The notes under the pieces were generated by a model. That model saw only the letters and a program-made list of their open reading frames with translations, was not told the DNA's origin and ran no database searches. From Cenococcum geophilum 1.58 (taxonomy: Eukaryota > Ascomycota > Dothideomycetes > Gloniales > Gloniaceae): a stretch of 64,000 bases of DNA. The translations under genes were made by a program, and so were the position numbers. The stretch's first letter is position 1. The number at the start of each line of letters is the position of its first letter. Positions 38,323 to 51,989 of this stretch are shown here, one piece after another. The stretch lies in assembly GCA_001692895.1 (NCBI GenBank), contig KV748177.1, forward strand, positions 434,001 through 498,000, in the 5' to 3' direction.

Positions 38323-38497
38323 TGTTAGGACTATAGGCAAGTTGCCGTTATATGCGGCAAGTTGCCGTCACGTGTCGCCACGGCGCTAGTATGGCGAGGA
38401 GCCTTAAGCTCCTCGCCCCCCCCTAATAAACAATATAGAACAATTATTATACTATCTACGAACTATAGCTATGTGATATCCCCTTATATAACCAACA
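38323..38497 (+). repeat. Copia 5' LTR
   Basis: The LTR is 175 bp and contains the palindromic GAGGAGCCTTAAGCTCCTC and a C-run. It matches 44134-44306. Confidence 0.95.
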
Positions 38498-38604
38498 CTA
38501 ATTAGTAGTTAACTTTACTGTTATACTATAGAGTAGCTAGGTATTCCACCAAGAAGAGACAAGCCACTATACTAGTGCTACTCGTGCTAAAGGGAGCTGT
38601 CTTT

Positions 38605-38850
38605 TAAGGTTTGAACTGGTCCTAAACCTTAAATAGAACTTTTTCACGAATCTAAGGATCTAAAGGCTAGAACTAGTTCTGAGCCTTTCTTAGATTATAA
38701 ATTCTTGCGTCTATTACGCAGAATAACACGCTTTATAAGTCTTTGCGATTTAAGGCTAGAACTAGTCCTAAGCCCTATAATCGTAAATATACGTCACGAA
38801 CGCGTACTAAACGACAAATATATATTACGAACGCGTACTAAACGATAATC
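38605..38850 (+). repeat. Direct repeats in the copia leader
   Basis: Three imperfect copies of AAGGCTAGAACTAGTYCTRA occur at about 38608, 38662 and 38752. Two copies of ACGAACGCGTACTAAACGA occur at about 38798 and 38827. They lie between the 5' LTR and gag, in place of the usual short leader. Confidence 0.7.
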
Positions 38851-41800
38851 CCTACGCTAATAATACTTCCCTCCCTCCAAAAACATAGCTACGCCTACTT
38901 TAAACAACTAGGAAGACTCCTTACTACTAGGGGTAGCTTTATACGCGAAACTTATTAATAAAAATTAGGACGAATTTACCTTTAATATAATAACTTATAC
39001 CATAAAATAAGTTAATAGCTTTCTTCTACACCGTATTATGTTCTACTAAAGTAGACACTACGCCAATATACAGCTATGGGAATATTTTAGGGAGGATTTT
39101 ATAGGATGGACCGCTAATACCTAGGCACTTAGTAATATTAATATTGTTTAGGATTTTTAAGACTTCCTCTATAGGAACAGGGTATACGTTACTAAGAATG
39201 GTAACCCAATTACTAGTAATATTTAGGCCGTTATTACTAGTATAGAAGAACCAATATAGATAGAAGCTAAGATTATACATTAACTACGGAAACCTAAAAA
39301 TAACCTATATTCTTTAGAAGGCAACTTTAATTCGTATTAAAACCCCTAGAATACTAACCCCCTACCTAAAGCTGCTCTCCCACCTAAAGGTACTCTCCTA
39401 CTTAGAGTTACTCCGCCTCTACCCCCTTTACTTTAGCTAATTAGTAAGCCTCTACTATAAGAAGTCACGAATCTGATAAAGGTATATTTAGACAAAAAAA
39501 AGAAGTTTAGAGGAGAACTGTACGACATGCTCGGAGTAAAACTATAGGTTTTCTATAACTGTTGCAACAAGGTTAGAATTTAACGCCACTAATACTACCA
39601 CACTTTCTCCATTATGTTAAAGGGATAGGTAGTAATATTCTATTATAACTATATTATAGGTAAAAACTATAGCTTTAATACGATGCTTTAGCTTACTAAA
39701 GCCCACTTTAAGATTAATAAGAATTGCTAACTTTATATATCTAAATGGCGAGAGACTATATTTTAGAGAGTTATTACTTCTAACCTAATAAAGACTTGTT
39801 TAGAGTGCCTTTAACTACTCTTTAATAAACTCTAGAGAATCTAACGCGGATTTACTAAAACTTACTAAAATAAGAATAGCCTAAGGGACTAGGTTATCTT
39901 AGCATGCCATAGCGTTCCTAAGTATAACTTAGCGCTATATAAACCTATAAATACGTTTAAAGGAGTATATACCGAGCTACGCTCCGCTATAGGTACTACA
40001 ATGCGAATATAAGAATCTTAACAGTTCTATACTGAAAGCCCTATCCAACTAAGCGTTCTCGGCCAATATAATTATAACTAGACTAATTAAATATATAGCA
40101 GCCGTAGTAGGGAATACGGAAGAGGATATAATTAATGTTAACTATAAGGTAATTATAGAGGTCCTCGTAGAGGTTTATTTTAAAGTAATTGCTAAAAGAA
40201 GTGCTACGTTTATAAGAAGCCAAATTACTAATTAACTAGATACTCCCTTAATAAGCGAAAAGAGGTATATAATAAGTTCCGTTAGAGTATAAAAAACGTT
40301 AAAAATTATAAGGTTACTACGGCTTACTTCTAAAGCTTCCTAGTTTAATACAAAGGCGTAAAAGATCTTAAGGGTAAGGTTAATAAGGTCGAACAGCTCC
40401 TTATAGATATAGAAATTGAGGACTACTCTTCTAACTAATACTTTACTAAGTATGGTAAGGTAGATGGTATATAAACCGTTACTATTCTTAATAACTAATC
40501 TACGCTCCATTCTATTACGAAATTAGATATCTTTAATAAGCTAAAGGAGAGTTCCGCGTTTTCCTTTAACGATAGATACTCGGCGTACGTCTTTTATAGT
40601 ATTATACTGGATATAGAAGCCGTAGGAGTATCTATAGCAGGAGAACCTTAAGTTTAAGCTCTTTAGTAGCTTAATAGCTCTATTTAGATCGACTAATTAA
40701 CAGCAGGCTAACACATAATTCGCTTTAGTAAAGGTACTGCGATTTCTTTTGGCATAATTAGGGTCCAAACCCCCTTAGGATACATTACTTTCCATATTGT
40801 TCCTATAAATACTCCATTTCTATTTTGCATTAAAGATATAAATAAGTTAGGTATTAGGCTTAATAACCTTAAGAATATACTTATTTAGGGAGACAATTGG
40901 GTGCCTGTTATACGCAAGTAGGGTTACCCCTAGTTACTCCTTTATTAACTAGAAAAGAGTGTTACTTAGAACTCCTTAACTAAGTCGGAATTACGCCAAC
41001 TATACTATCGTTTTAGCTACCTATCCGTTTATTAATTGCTTAGGGTTCTTTAGCAAGTAGGCCATAAAATTAAGGTTAAGGCAATTAAGTATCTTATAAA
41101 GTACTACTATTACTACTAAATAAACTAGAAGTCCCCTGGCCGATTTAAGTTCACCCTTAAAGATAACTATAACTTTAACTTCTATATTATTGTTAATATT
41201 ATATATCTTAGCGGCAAGCTAGTACTCTAAGTTATTAACTTCTTAACCTTCTTCTAAGCCGCACGATTCTTAAAGGATATATTAGCTAGAAATGCATAGG
41301 ATACCCTTTAGTTATGCTAGATTAATATCTACCTAGGACCCCCTAATTAAATCGTCTATAACGTAGAAAAGAACTTCTTATTTATAGAGTTCCGATAATA
41401 AATAAAGGCAATAGCAATTAAGGTTAAGAAAGTCCCTATTAAGGCATATAATAGTATTAAAAAAGTAGAGCGATATTACGCGCTATTACGCCGCGTATAT
41501 AAGATTATCTCTTTAGAACTAAAGGACGCTAGTAAAGAACTTACCTTGCAAATAGCTGTTAAAGCTATTAATAATTCCACTAGCCTGGATAGACTTATAC
41601 TTATATTACTAGTCTTTAGCGCCTACCCTTGAATAACTAATAATTCTTTACTATCTCCCTCTATTATATAATAAGCTAAGGCTATTTATAAGGCAATAAA
41701 GGAGGTGTAACATCTCTATGCTACACGCTAGGTTAATAACGCACTAGGAATAAGAAATGGCCTAAATACCTTAACTATGCTTAATCTGCCACTCTAGTCT

Positions 41801-43802
41801 AAAGTACGCGTATAGCGTAAAAAGGGAGGATAGTTAGGCCTACACTAACTTATTATAATTAATGGTTAAACTTATACTATTTAGATTCCTTACGGACCCA
41901 CTTAATTCCGTTTAATAGTTATTAAGCCTTACTATAAAGATAACAACTCTAAGCCTTTGCAGGATGCCTTAGAAGATGCCCTAAAGGAGAACTACAATCA
42001 ATATGCTCTAGAAGGCGACTATAATCCCAATATAATTATAGTAGATATACCACAACCACGACGCGGTAGAGGTCGCCCAAAGGGATCACGAAATTACTAA
42101 TATCTTATTAATTTTAAGGAACAATTTGTTGCCGCTATTAAAAATGGAGTTAAGTTATTAATAGCCTTTATAACAGCTAAAGAGAAGGCTAACTTTAAGC
42201 TCGCAAAACAGCTCTAAAAGGAAGGTCGTATTATAACCCTAGGAGCCCTTTTCTAAGCATCCAATAAGTAGGAGATCAACGGTCTTATCACAAAAGAAGT
42301 CTTTAAATTCGAGAAGTATAACCCTACTAAGTTTAATAAAGTTCGCATCTTTAAGTTAAGGATAGTTAATAAGATTAAGGGCAAGGCTACTGACGCCCTA
42401 TTTAAGAAATTAAGGCTTATTATCTAAGGTTACAACGACAATAGTAAGGAGATAATCCTTATATAATCCCCTATAATTTAACAAGCTAGTCAGCAAGTTA
42501 TTATTACATTAGCTCCCTCCTTAATAAAGAATAAAATGGCGGTTTATTTATGAGATATTACTTAAGCCTACACCCAATTAGAGACGCACCTTTAGCGCTT
42601 AATATTAGCATACCTTCCGGAGCAAATTCGCCACTAGTATCCTAAAGATACGATTATAGTTATGCTTAAGCCATTATATAGAATCGCAGAGGTAGGAACT
42701 TACTAGTAGGCTACCTACAGCAAGCACCATAAAGAGAAGCTTTTAATAACTACTTCTATATTTAATCCCTACTTCCTTATTATAACTACGGGAACCCTAT
42801 TTAGAATCGTTGGTATATAAACTAATAATATAATTATCTTAGGAGACGACCAATTCTTAGCTCTTAAAGAGGACAAGCTAGTAAAGGTAAATCTTATAGC
42901 AAAGTTAAAGAAAAAGCTTAATTTAATAACACCATTACTTTTTAATAAATGCATTCTCTCCCTAAATAAGGATTCTATTACTTTACGCCAGAAGGGTTAA
43001 GGTAAGAAAATCGACGTTATTAACGTAAATTCCCTAAAGTAAGGATACGTGGAGTAACGCGCTTATAGAGCTTATATTACTTCTATCTATTAACCCAAGG
43101 CTTTATTTAATCTCTTCGTTACCGCCCAATACCAAAAACCAACTAAGGACGACGTTTTTACCCTAAATAAATATCTTTCCTAGTAAATAAACCATCTCAA
43201 TTAGGGACTACTCTATATGCCTATTAATCTTCCTACCGCTAAGCTCTTTATATTTATTAATAGATCGTTTATAAATAATAAAGATTTTAGCTCCTAGTTA
43301 GGATATAAGATTATTATTACAAATAAATCTACTAGAGAGAATAACTTCATAATCTATAGTAATCTTATCTATTAGAGCTTAACTAAGAGTAAATATGTTA
43401 CTTAAAGCGTCCTAGCGTTAGAGATATGCAGAATAGTTGGCGAAGTTAATATAGTAATTGCAATTGGAACTACCCTAAAGATAATTATAAATCGAGTCGC
43501 ACTTCCTATTATCCCTATAATTGTATATACCAACTTATATTCCCTCTATAAGTGTTTAGTTAAGCTTAGTACTATAAAGGAGAAGCGCCTTATAATTGAT
43601 ATTATAGCACTTCGGCAATCCTATAAGCGTTAAGAACTCTTTAAGATTTAATAAATTAATAGCTAAGATAACCTAGTAGATATAATAATAAAGGCGAACC
43701 TAAATAAGGCACTAGAGACATTTATTAACATAAATACTCTACGTATATAAGTTAAAGGTTAGGTTAAAAGGGAGTCCCTAGAAATTTCTTAGTCATATAA
43801 GG

Positions 43803-43915
43803 TCTTAAGATATTTAGGAACTTCGACCGGCGGTTAAAGTTATTTAATTAGTTAGATTCTGCGGACCCTAACTTAACCTAGCTAATTAGGATTTTCTATC
43901 CCCGGGATAGAAAAT
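43803..43915. repeat. Conserved module with 25-bp palindrome in the copia 3' region
   Basis: 43803-43858 matches 10932-10987. 43891-43915 is a palindrome (ATTTTCTATCCC, one base, GGGATAGAAAAT) matching 3504-3528. The module lies after the RNase H end and before the 3' LTR. Confidence 0.8.
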
Positions 43916-44133
43916 TGCTATTGGCCCGCTTACTACTAGCGCCTTAGCGGCCCTCCGAACATAATATCTACCTACAACTCCTAAGTAAGAAAGCACTACG
44001 TGCTAAGAGGTAAACTTTTAGGACAGCGAGACTTATATTATAATAGTAATAGTAAGTAAGGAGGATTAATATTTATTACGCTAGTCGAGCGGTATATATA
44101 TGTAGATGGCAACCGCAAAAGAAGAGTTGCTAG

Positions 44134-44306
44134 TGTTAGGAATATAGGCAAGTTGCCGTTACGTGCAGTAAGTTACCGTCACGTGTTGCCGCGGCGCTAG
44201 TGTGGCGAGGAGCCTTAAGCTCCTCGCCCCCCTAATAAACAATATAGAACGATCATTATACTATCTACGAACCGTAGCTACGTGATATCCCCTTATGTAA
44301 CCAACA
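44134..44306 (+). repeat. Copia 3' LTR
   Basis: The LTR is 173 bp and ends CCAACA before the AGTAT duplication. It is two bases shorter than the 5' copy in the C-run. Confidence 0.95.
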
Positions 44307-44591
44307 AGTATACTTTAAGTAAGAAAACGGTTATTATAAGGATAGGCTTACTAATATAATATAAACTAACCCCTTTTTTAAATAGCGAGAATATAGAGAT
44401 AGTATAATCTTACTAAGAGATAATATTGCAGCGATAGTGCGAGCACGACGAATAGTTAAAGAAGAAGAAGGAGCTTTAGGTATAATAAGTAACAATATTA
44501 ACTAAATTAATTAGACGGATATTATACCTCTAGTAAATAACTTAAAGATATTTAAAATCTTTAAAAACGAAGATAAAAAGGAGGGAGATAG

Positions 44592-45012
44592 TGTTATAAA
44601 TGCTTTAAGTATAATATTACGACTATTTAGAGAAAAGTTAAAAGAAGCTAGTTAGTTAATATAAGCACGGTTTAAAATAGAGCCGATAGAGCTATATAAT
44701 AAGGAATAGTAACTAAGGTTATATAACGTAATTTATATAATCTATAAGATCTATAGGATCTATAATAGAGTAGATAGAGTATACGTACCTTATATACTAA
44801 GGGGATTTCTTAGGAGTATAGTTGTATATTTAAAGGACCATAGTCCCTACTTAGATAGTTCTCTCCTTTATAGTGAATCTTAGAATATAATTAGAGTTAA
44901 TCTATTAAGTAACCACTCCACTAATTATTATTACGTTGTTAACTTTCTGTTTACCTATATACCTAGCCTATTAACAAGCCTACCGTAGTTCCTACTACAA
45001 GGCTTTATTATA
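44592..45012 (+). repeat. Gypsy-2A 3' LTR
   Basis: Follows the purine tract AAAAAGGAGGGAGATAG and ends before the CTAAA duplication. Its last 190 bp or so resemble the same part of the Gypsy-2B LTR, while its first half does not. Confidence 0.95.
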
Positions 45013-45017
45013 CTAAA

Positions 45018-45303
45018 ATTCACTATAAAAAAAGAGAACTATTTATAGAGACCGTACGTCCTTAAATATATAACTCCTCCCCATAGTAAAGGGTTTAGTA
45101 CGTTAGTACGTCAATACGTTAGTACGTTACGTTCCTATATTCCCACGTTCCTACGTTCCGAACTTATAACGTAACTAGTTATATAACTTAGCTACCCCTT
45201 ATTCCATAGCTTAATTAGTTCTAGCGCCTCCTATACTATCTTAACTAACCCGTTTATATCTTCTTTTAGTAGTCGCACTACTGCTAATATAAGGTCCGTA
45301 ACA
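45018..45303 (-). repeat. Gypsy-2B 3' LTR (left copy), larger piece
   Basis: Continues the LTR piece at 30778-30910 after the Gypsy-2A insertion. It contains the ACGT-rich short repeats at 45098-45159 and ends CCGTAACA at 45303, next to the purine tract. Confidence 0.93.
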
Positions 45304-45699
45304 CTATCTCCTTCCTCTTTATCTTCGTCCTTAAAGATATCTCCTATTTCTAAGTTATCTATTAAAGGTATAGCATTCCTATCTTTAACTTAATAACCTT
45401 TATTATTCCTAATACCTCCTATTAGATCTTTTACGTTTAATTGTTATAACTAGCTAGTAACGTTTATTCTATTGCTTAGTAAAATTATACTATCTTATTC
45501 TCGTTATATAAAGAAGAAGTTAGTATATATTATAATCGTAGCTCCGTCTAGTTACTAACCTTCTTTTTATACTAAGTATATGCAAGCGAACATGCGATCG
45601 TCCTATAATATTTAATCTATTCCTAACGCTAAGTATACGCGTCTTATTATTCTCTATAACCATCTAGTTCCTTATCTAATCTTATTTAAGGTTATATAT

Positions 45700-45970
45700 A
45701 TTAATAGTGGCTAAAAGACTAGAGGGTAAGCTAGCTAAGGCCCTTACTAAAGTATAGCGCCGTTTTAATAAGGCGTTTTAGGCTCTAAAAGCTTAACTAG
45801 ATACTTATACTCGCCTAAGCCGTCTAGTAAAGGTTTATAAAAAGGTACACTTAAAAGAGCTTTACTTAGTAGAGTAAGGTCTGTTTAAACTTAAGGCGGA
45901 GGAGGCTAAAAAGGGTTCTAATTAAGGAGAGGCAGAAACAACTAATACGCCGGTAGTAGATCCCTTAATA
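45700..45970 (+). other. Antisense reading frame in Gypsy-2B, counterpart of 37900-38240
   Basis: The plus-strand frame contains RLEGKLAKALTKV, SRLVKVYKKVHLKE (about 45810-45860), LVE-GLFKLKAEEAKKGSN and an acidic/Thr-rich end. It is antisense to the pol of Gypsy-2B and lies between the chromodomain and the 3' LTR. It is predicted to be helical and charged. Its protein-level similarity to the Gypsy-2A counterpart supports real past coding. Confidence 0.55.
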
Positions 45971-48900
45971 ATCTGGCTCGTTTATTACCTTTAACTAATT
46001 CCTTTATCTTTAGCTCCTTCTCTATATTACCTAACCTATTTTCTTTTAATACTCCCATACCTTTCCTATAGCGTTCTTTAGGTTCTATAATTGTTCCTAG
46101 GTAGTCTTATTATAGCCTATCCACTTAACCTTATACTATATTTTATTGTTAATGTCCTTATAACTAATAATCTTTAAAACTTACCACTTGTCTTCTTCTT
46201 GTCCTCTATATATATCTTCTTTATAAATTAGTAGCTTAGTATTTCTATATACTAGCTCTAGTATTACAATATATTATATAGGGTAGATCTTTATCTTAGC
46301 TAGTAAGTTTAACTTAAACATAACTGGTAAAATCCTTTATATAATTTTAAGGGGTCCTAATCTAATATAGTCCAACTTCTTGCTTAGTTATTGACTCTTA
46401 AAATTTTTATATAGTAGCTATACTTTATCTCCCTCCTTAAGATCTAATCCTTTAGATCTCTTAGCATTATAGTACCTTTTTATTCTTTCTTATACCTTTT
46501 TTGCTAATTCTATAAGGTCTATATAGAGATTTATTAATATCTTTATCCTTTCTTTAGCTATACTACTTATTTTCTTCACTTATTATAGTAACAACAATAT
46601 TTTTAGCTTTTATCTATAATTCGCCTTAAATAGTAATATGCCTATTTCTTCTTATAGTATTATATTATATATAAACTATATAACTAGTAATAGCAATACC
46701 TAATTATTTTATGCGTAATTAATATAATATCTTAGATACTGTTTTAATGTCTAATTTAATCTTTCTATTTAACCGTCCGTTTGCGGATAATATATAATAG
46801 AAGTTACTACTTAAACTCCTTACTTCGCTAAGAATACCTCCTAAAATATTACTATAAATCTTAGATCTCTATCTAATATAATTTTACTTAGTACTTTATA
46901 TTTTATAAACACTTCCTTAATATAAATTCTAGCGATATCTTCTGCTGAGATTTCTTCTATACATATTATAAAGTAGCCCTATTTAGTTAACTTGTCTACT
47001 ATTACTAAGATTATATTATATTCTTATCCAGTAATAGGATCTCTTAACTTTAGTAACTTAATAATAAAGTCCTATAATATAACCTCCTATAGTCTCTTTA
47101 GTATTTTAATAGGTTATAGCCCTCTATATAGCTTATACCTTATTAGTTTATTCCTTTAGTAATTTAGACACTCCTTTATTACTTTTCTTATAATATTCCA
47201 GATTCCGTTAATAATGTAGTCTTCTTATAGTCTTAACACTAAGCCTATTACTCCGTTATGTCCTTAAGTTATTCCCTTATAGAAATCTTCTATAAAATGC
47301 TCTACTATACTCTTTAGGATATACTTTACTTCTTAATTCTTATATATATCTATCTATAGATCCTCTAGCTATGCTTTTAGAATTCTTTATACCTAAAAGC
47401 TTTTTAGTATTTTATAAACTCTTTTTAGTTCGTTATTCTCTTAAGTTACTACTAGCTTAGGGTAATTATATCTAATCCATTTATCCTTATCTTTGTATAA
47501 TATTACTCCTAATAGCTTCTTATCGTTCTATAGTTTAGCCTTTTTACTAAGTATATCTGCTCTTATATTTTTAGTTCCTTTAATATACTAAATCTTAAAA
47601 TAGTATTCTATAAGCATTTCTACCTATCTAACTTATCTTTAATTAAGTTCTTTTATTATTAGAAACCCCATTAGGTTCTTATAATCTATTTTAACTATAA
47701 ATAGTTTTTTTACGCCTTATAAAAATACTCTTTATTTTTTTAATACTATAACTATACCTAATAACTCCTTATTATAGACGTTATAGTTTAACTCTAGTAG
47801 TATTATCTTCCGACTATAATATAATACTAAATATTATGCATTCTTATATTTCTATAGCAAGTATACTCCTAGTATATAGTTTAATGTATTTATTTCTATA
47901 ACCGTATCTAGTCCTAGTTAGTAGATTTTAAGGATTAGCTCCTAGGTAAATAGCTCCTTAAGTTCTTTAAATAACTTCTTTTATTTATCTCCCTATACCT
48001 ATAGTTCCTCTTTCTTTATAAGCCTAGTAAACGGTTTAATATTCTTTAACTATTATACTATAAACCTTTTATAGTAGTTACAAACCCCTAAAAATAACCT
48101 TAACTATATTATGTTCTCTAGTTCTTACTAACTTACTATAGCTTTAATTTTCTTTAGATCTGTACTAATATAACCTAATTTAATAATAAATTTAATAAAA
48201 TTGGTCTTTCTTATAAAGAACTCGTATTTCTTAATTACTACTAATATCTATTCTTTTTATAGTCTCTTTAAGACCCATTTAATATATTCCTCGTATTCTT
48301 CCTTAGTTATTAAGTAAATAATATTATTATTAAAGTATACTATAACAAACTTATTAAGGTGTTCTCCTAATACACTATTAATTCTTTTTTAAAATATTAC
48401 TAGTATATTTATTAATCTAAATTATATAACTAATAGCTTATATAGTCCTTCTCTCGATCTAAAGGCTGCCTTTTATTTATTACCTTCCTTAATTCTAATT
48501 TAATAGTACGCCTATCTTAGATCTATTTTTATAAAGATTTATACATTGCCTATTTAATCTTAGATTTTACTAATTACGGGTAAAGGATACCTATCCTTCT
48601 AAGTAATGCTATTTAACTATTTATAGTTAATACATAACCTAAGTTTTCCGATTTTCTTTAGTATAAACAGTACTAGATAACCTACTAATAATTATAATAG
48701 TTTAATATATCGCTTTTATAAGTTTTTTTAGATAAACTCTTTAAGTGCTCTAAACTCTTCTTTAGTAAGCTTATAGGTTCGAAAAAACCTTAGACTTATT
48801 TTTAGTTCTAACTCTATTTTATAGTTCTATATTATATAATCTACTAGCTTTTTACTTTTTAGGCTCTATAGTTTCTTACTATATTTATAGTATTTCTTAG

Positions 48901-51900
48901 GTATATAATTTAAGCCTCACTTAGTCTTTTTATATATTACTCTAACTTAGTACTATACTAACTTAGTTTGCTATTATATTTTATATTATTGGGTATCTCT
49001 AATATTAACTTAACCTATAATCTAATTAATCCTTAAATTATATTCCTATAACTAAGGCATACCTAATACTACATTATTCTATCCTAATAGTAGAATATTA
49101 AAAGATATCTTAATTTATCTTCTTTTAATGGTTATTTAAAAAGGTCCTATTTTAAGATTAATCATCCCTCCTCTATAGGTTATTAGATCTCCTAAAATTA
49201 TAACTAATAGGTAAAATTATTCCTTCTGTCTATAAGGTAATCCTATTCTTTTAACTACTACTAGTAAGATATAGTTTTCTATCGCCCTACTATCTATTTA
49301 TGCTTTAAACTACTAATCTTACTAATTAACTTATAAATTTAAGTATTGTTTTTAAATTCCGTTAAGGGTTTAAGGCTCTACTACTAGCTCCCTCTAGTCC
49401 TATAGGCCTTTACTTTTCCTAACTATTAGCTACTTAATTCTTATATACTTAGCTTACTCTTTAGCTAATACCTAGTTCGCTTTTTTATCTTTAATATACT
49501 ATAGATATATATTCTCTAGGCATTTCTACTACTATTATTTATCTAAATATTCTTCTATAAGGAATCTTTTTAGTTAAAGTATTAAGTCTTCTAACTCTTA
49601 AACTTTTACTAGATACTAGCTGTGTATATACTTAGTATTTTTATACTATTGCTTATCTAGTACCTAATATATCCTTATAGGGTATTTCTAATTCTTCTCT
49701 TTTAGGTTTTTATGTATTTTATATATATTGTTTATATATACAATCTATAATAGCGTATAGTATACTAAGTACTTTAGGTTAACTCTTAATTCGTTTTTAT
49801 TTTTAAGTTTAAACCTTTACTATATTAATCTAAACGTTGTAACTTTATTTATAGGTACTAAAATGCGTCTCTTACTTCTCTAGTCCTCTAATTATTCCTC
49901 TAAATCCTTTAATATTATAATTAAGGCTCCTTTAATATAAGTTATAGCCTTCTCTATAATTGGGTAGTCTTAAATAACTCGTTTATCTAACCATATATAG
50001 AAATCTTCCCACTTATTATTATGTCGTTGCCTATACTACTTTTAGTACAGCTACTAGAGTATATATAGCTTATCCATAAGGAAGTATCTTCTTATTACTA
50101 TATTATAACAGCCCTTTATATATTATTCCTTAAACCTAATAGGGATCCCTAAATCCTCTTTATTTTCTAGTTTAGTAAGCTACTTAGCTCTTAGTATACC
50201 TACTCTAAGCCTATTAGTAATTCTTTATATAGGTGCTCTATTCCTTATACAACCTAGTGTACTAAATCTCTTATCTAGTTTCTGTTCTTACTATGCGATA
50301 ATTCTTTACCTAAATTCTTCTATAGTTTCTTTTAGTTTGCGTCTTATAGATAAATCCTTAAAGTCTTCTTATTTCTTAATCTTAGTCTATTTAATGGTCC
50401 TTATTTATATCTAAAAATCTTAGTCCTATAGAATTCTTAATCCTAAGCTTGCTTCTGTCTTAAGCTTTACTCCTACCTTAGTTTAACTAGGCTTCTTTAG
50501 TGTTCTTATCTCGTCTTAAAAGTCTTAAATCTCACTCGTCTTATCTTAAGAGTCTTATATTTTTAGGAAACTTCGTCCTAAGCTTATTTATATATTATTA
50601 AACTAAGCCGTTACTTTACTCTATTAGTTATCGTCTATTATAGGTCCTTAAGCTTACCTTATCTTATCTTAAGAATCTTAGTCGTCTTATATCTTATCTT
50701 AAAAGTCTTAATCCTTTAGCCTTTTGCCTTTATTAAGTGCCAAAGTAGTTTACTATCTTATTTCTCTTACGTCTTATAAAGCGATAGATATCGTGTTTAG
50801 TAGGGTCTTAATCCCTACTAATATTCCCTATTCTATAGTGGAATTATCTTTTACCTCTTATATAACATTTCTAAGGTCTATATATATTTAGTAAGCTGCC
50901 TTTATTACCTTATCGTTACTAAATGTTTTACCTATATTTAATTTATTATCCTTAATATCCGATCTATAAACTGGTTTATTAGTTCCTCTAAACTTTAATA
51001 ATTTTAGCTCCTATAGCTAATAGCTTACGCTATACTTAGCGTCCTTATAAATTTAGTATATGTTATTATAACAAAACGTAAAACTGTTAATTAAACATTC
51101 TTTTATTCCTTATAGTACACTATTGTCCCTCTATACGTATATATCTTCTACTAGTCTTATTCCTTTTACCATATAATTAGTAGCCCTAACTACTCTTATA
51201 GTCTCTAATATAGTAACCCTATTTTCCGCAATTTATATAAGCCCCTTTTTTAAACCATTTTTCTTATTATAGAGTCTGCCTAAACGTCTTCTACTGCTAA
51301 AATCCCTAATTCGGCCTCTGCTCCTCTAACCTTTAATTACTTAATTCTTATCCTCTAGGTTTTTATAATTTCTTATTTTATTTCTTAAATTCTTTAGTAC
51401 CACTTAGGTCTATTAGCTCTGCGCTATATTATAGTTTTTAACTTTAACTTTATTAATACGTATTCTACGCCTTATATAACTATAGAACTCTATTCTAAGC
51501 CTTCTTAATCTGCTCTCTTTAGTAAATCCTATTATTAATCTTAATTACTTAATTAATTAAATCCCTAAGAGTATCCGCATCTTCTATAGGATAATTATGT
51601 CCTAGACTTTTACTTTAAGTCCTTACTTATACTATACTATAAGCGCTTTATCATTCTATTTAACTTATATTACTAATATTTAAAATTATATTATATACTT
51701 AATTACTAAAGTTCTTTATACTAGGTTTTAAAGCTTTCTCTCTACTATAGTAGTTGCTTCTAGGTCTCTAAATATTTACGTTAATTATTTTATAAACCCG
51801 TTCTAACTTAAAAATATATACTATATCTCCTAGTTAGTGGTTATTAATTAATAAATTCAATTTACCGCCCGTCCCGGTCCCCCTAGTGGGTCCACGTAGG

Positions 51901-51989
51901 CTAATACCTTCTATAGGAAAAACTCTAACTTAGAGAAAACCCTACCTTGGGCCGCGCTAGAGAGATAGCAGCGTTCCAACATTAGAGCG

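Larger units (their letters stand above)
38323..44306 (+). mobile_element. Ty1/copia element, complete but broken
   Basis: A complete 5,984-bp copia element with short LTRs (38323-38497, 44134-44306). Each runs TGTTAGG...CCAACA. The target duplication AGTAT is at 38318-38322 and 44307-44311. After a repeat-bearing leader, gag lies at about 39450-40450 with a CCHC-like knuckle near 40200. Protease is at about 40540-40800 (LGYITFHIVPINTPFLF region). Integrase, at about 40960-41900 with an HHCC zinc region, precedes reverse transcriptase at about 42240-43000. RNase H is at about 43230-43770. Integrase before reverse transcriptase is the copia order. It is broken by several dozen RIP-type changes. 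The LTRs differ almost only by transitions plus a C-run length difference and one transversion, so the copy is fairly young. It is the innermost element on this side of the nest. Confidence 0.94.
30911..45012 (+). mobile_element. Ty3/gypsy chromovirus Gypsy-2A, complete outline, carrying two insertions
   Basis: A plus-strand chromovirus with 421-bp LTRs at 30911-31331 and 44592-45012 and a CTAAA duplication (30906-30910, 45013-45017). Parts: gag about 31380-32480 with a CCHC-like knuckle near 32370-32420, protease about 34570-34900, reverse transcriptase about 35150-35640, RNase H about 35950-36250, integrase about 36780-37500, chromodomain about 37700-37860. A purine tract lies directly before 44592. 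It carries a 276-bp insert (32802-33077) and a whole copia element (38323-44306). Without them it is 7,837 bp, close to its sister Gypsy-2B. It is broken by many dozens of changes, nearly all RIP-like. It landed in the LTR of Gypsy-2B, so it is younger than that copy. Confidence 0.94.

Noticed and set aside
45098-45159. Telomere-like or centromeric satellite
   Set aside because: The ACGT-rich repeats occur in both LTRs of Gypsy-2B at the same place, so they belong to the LTR.
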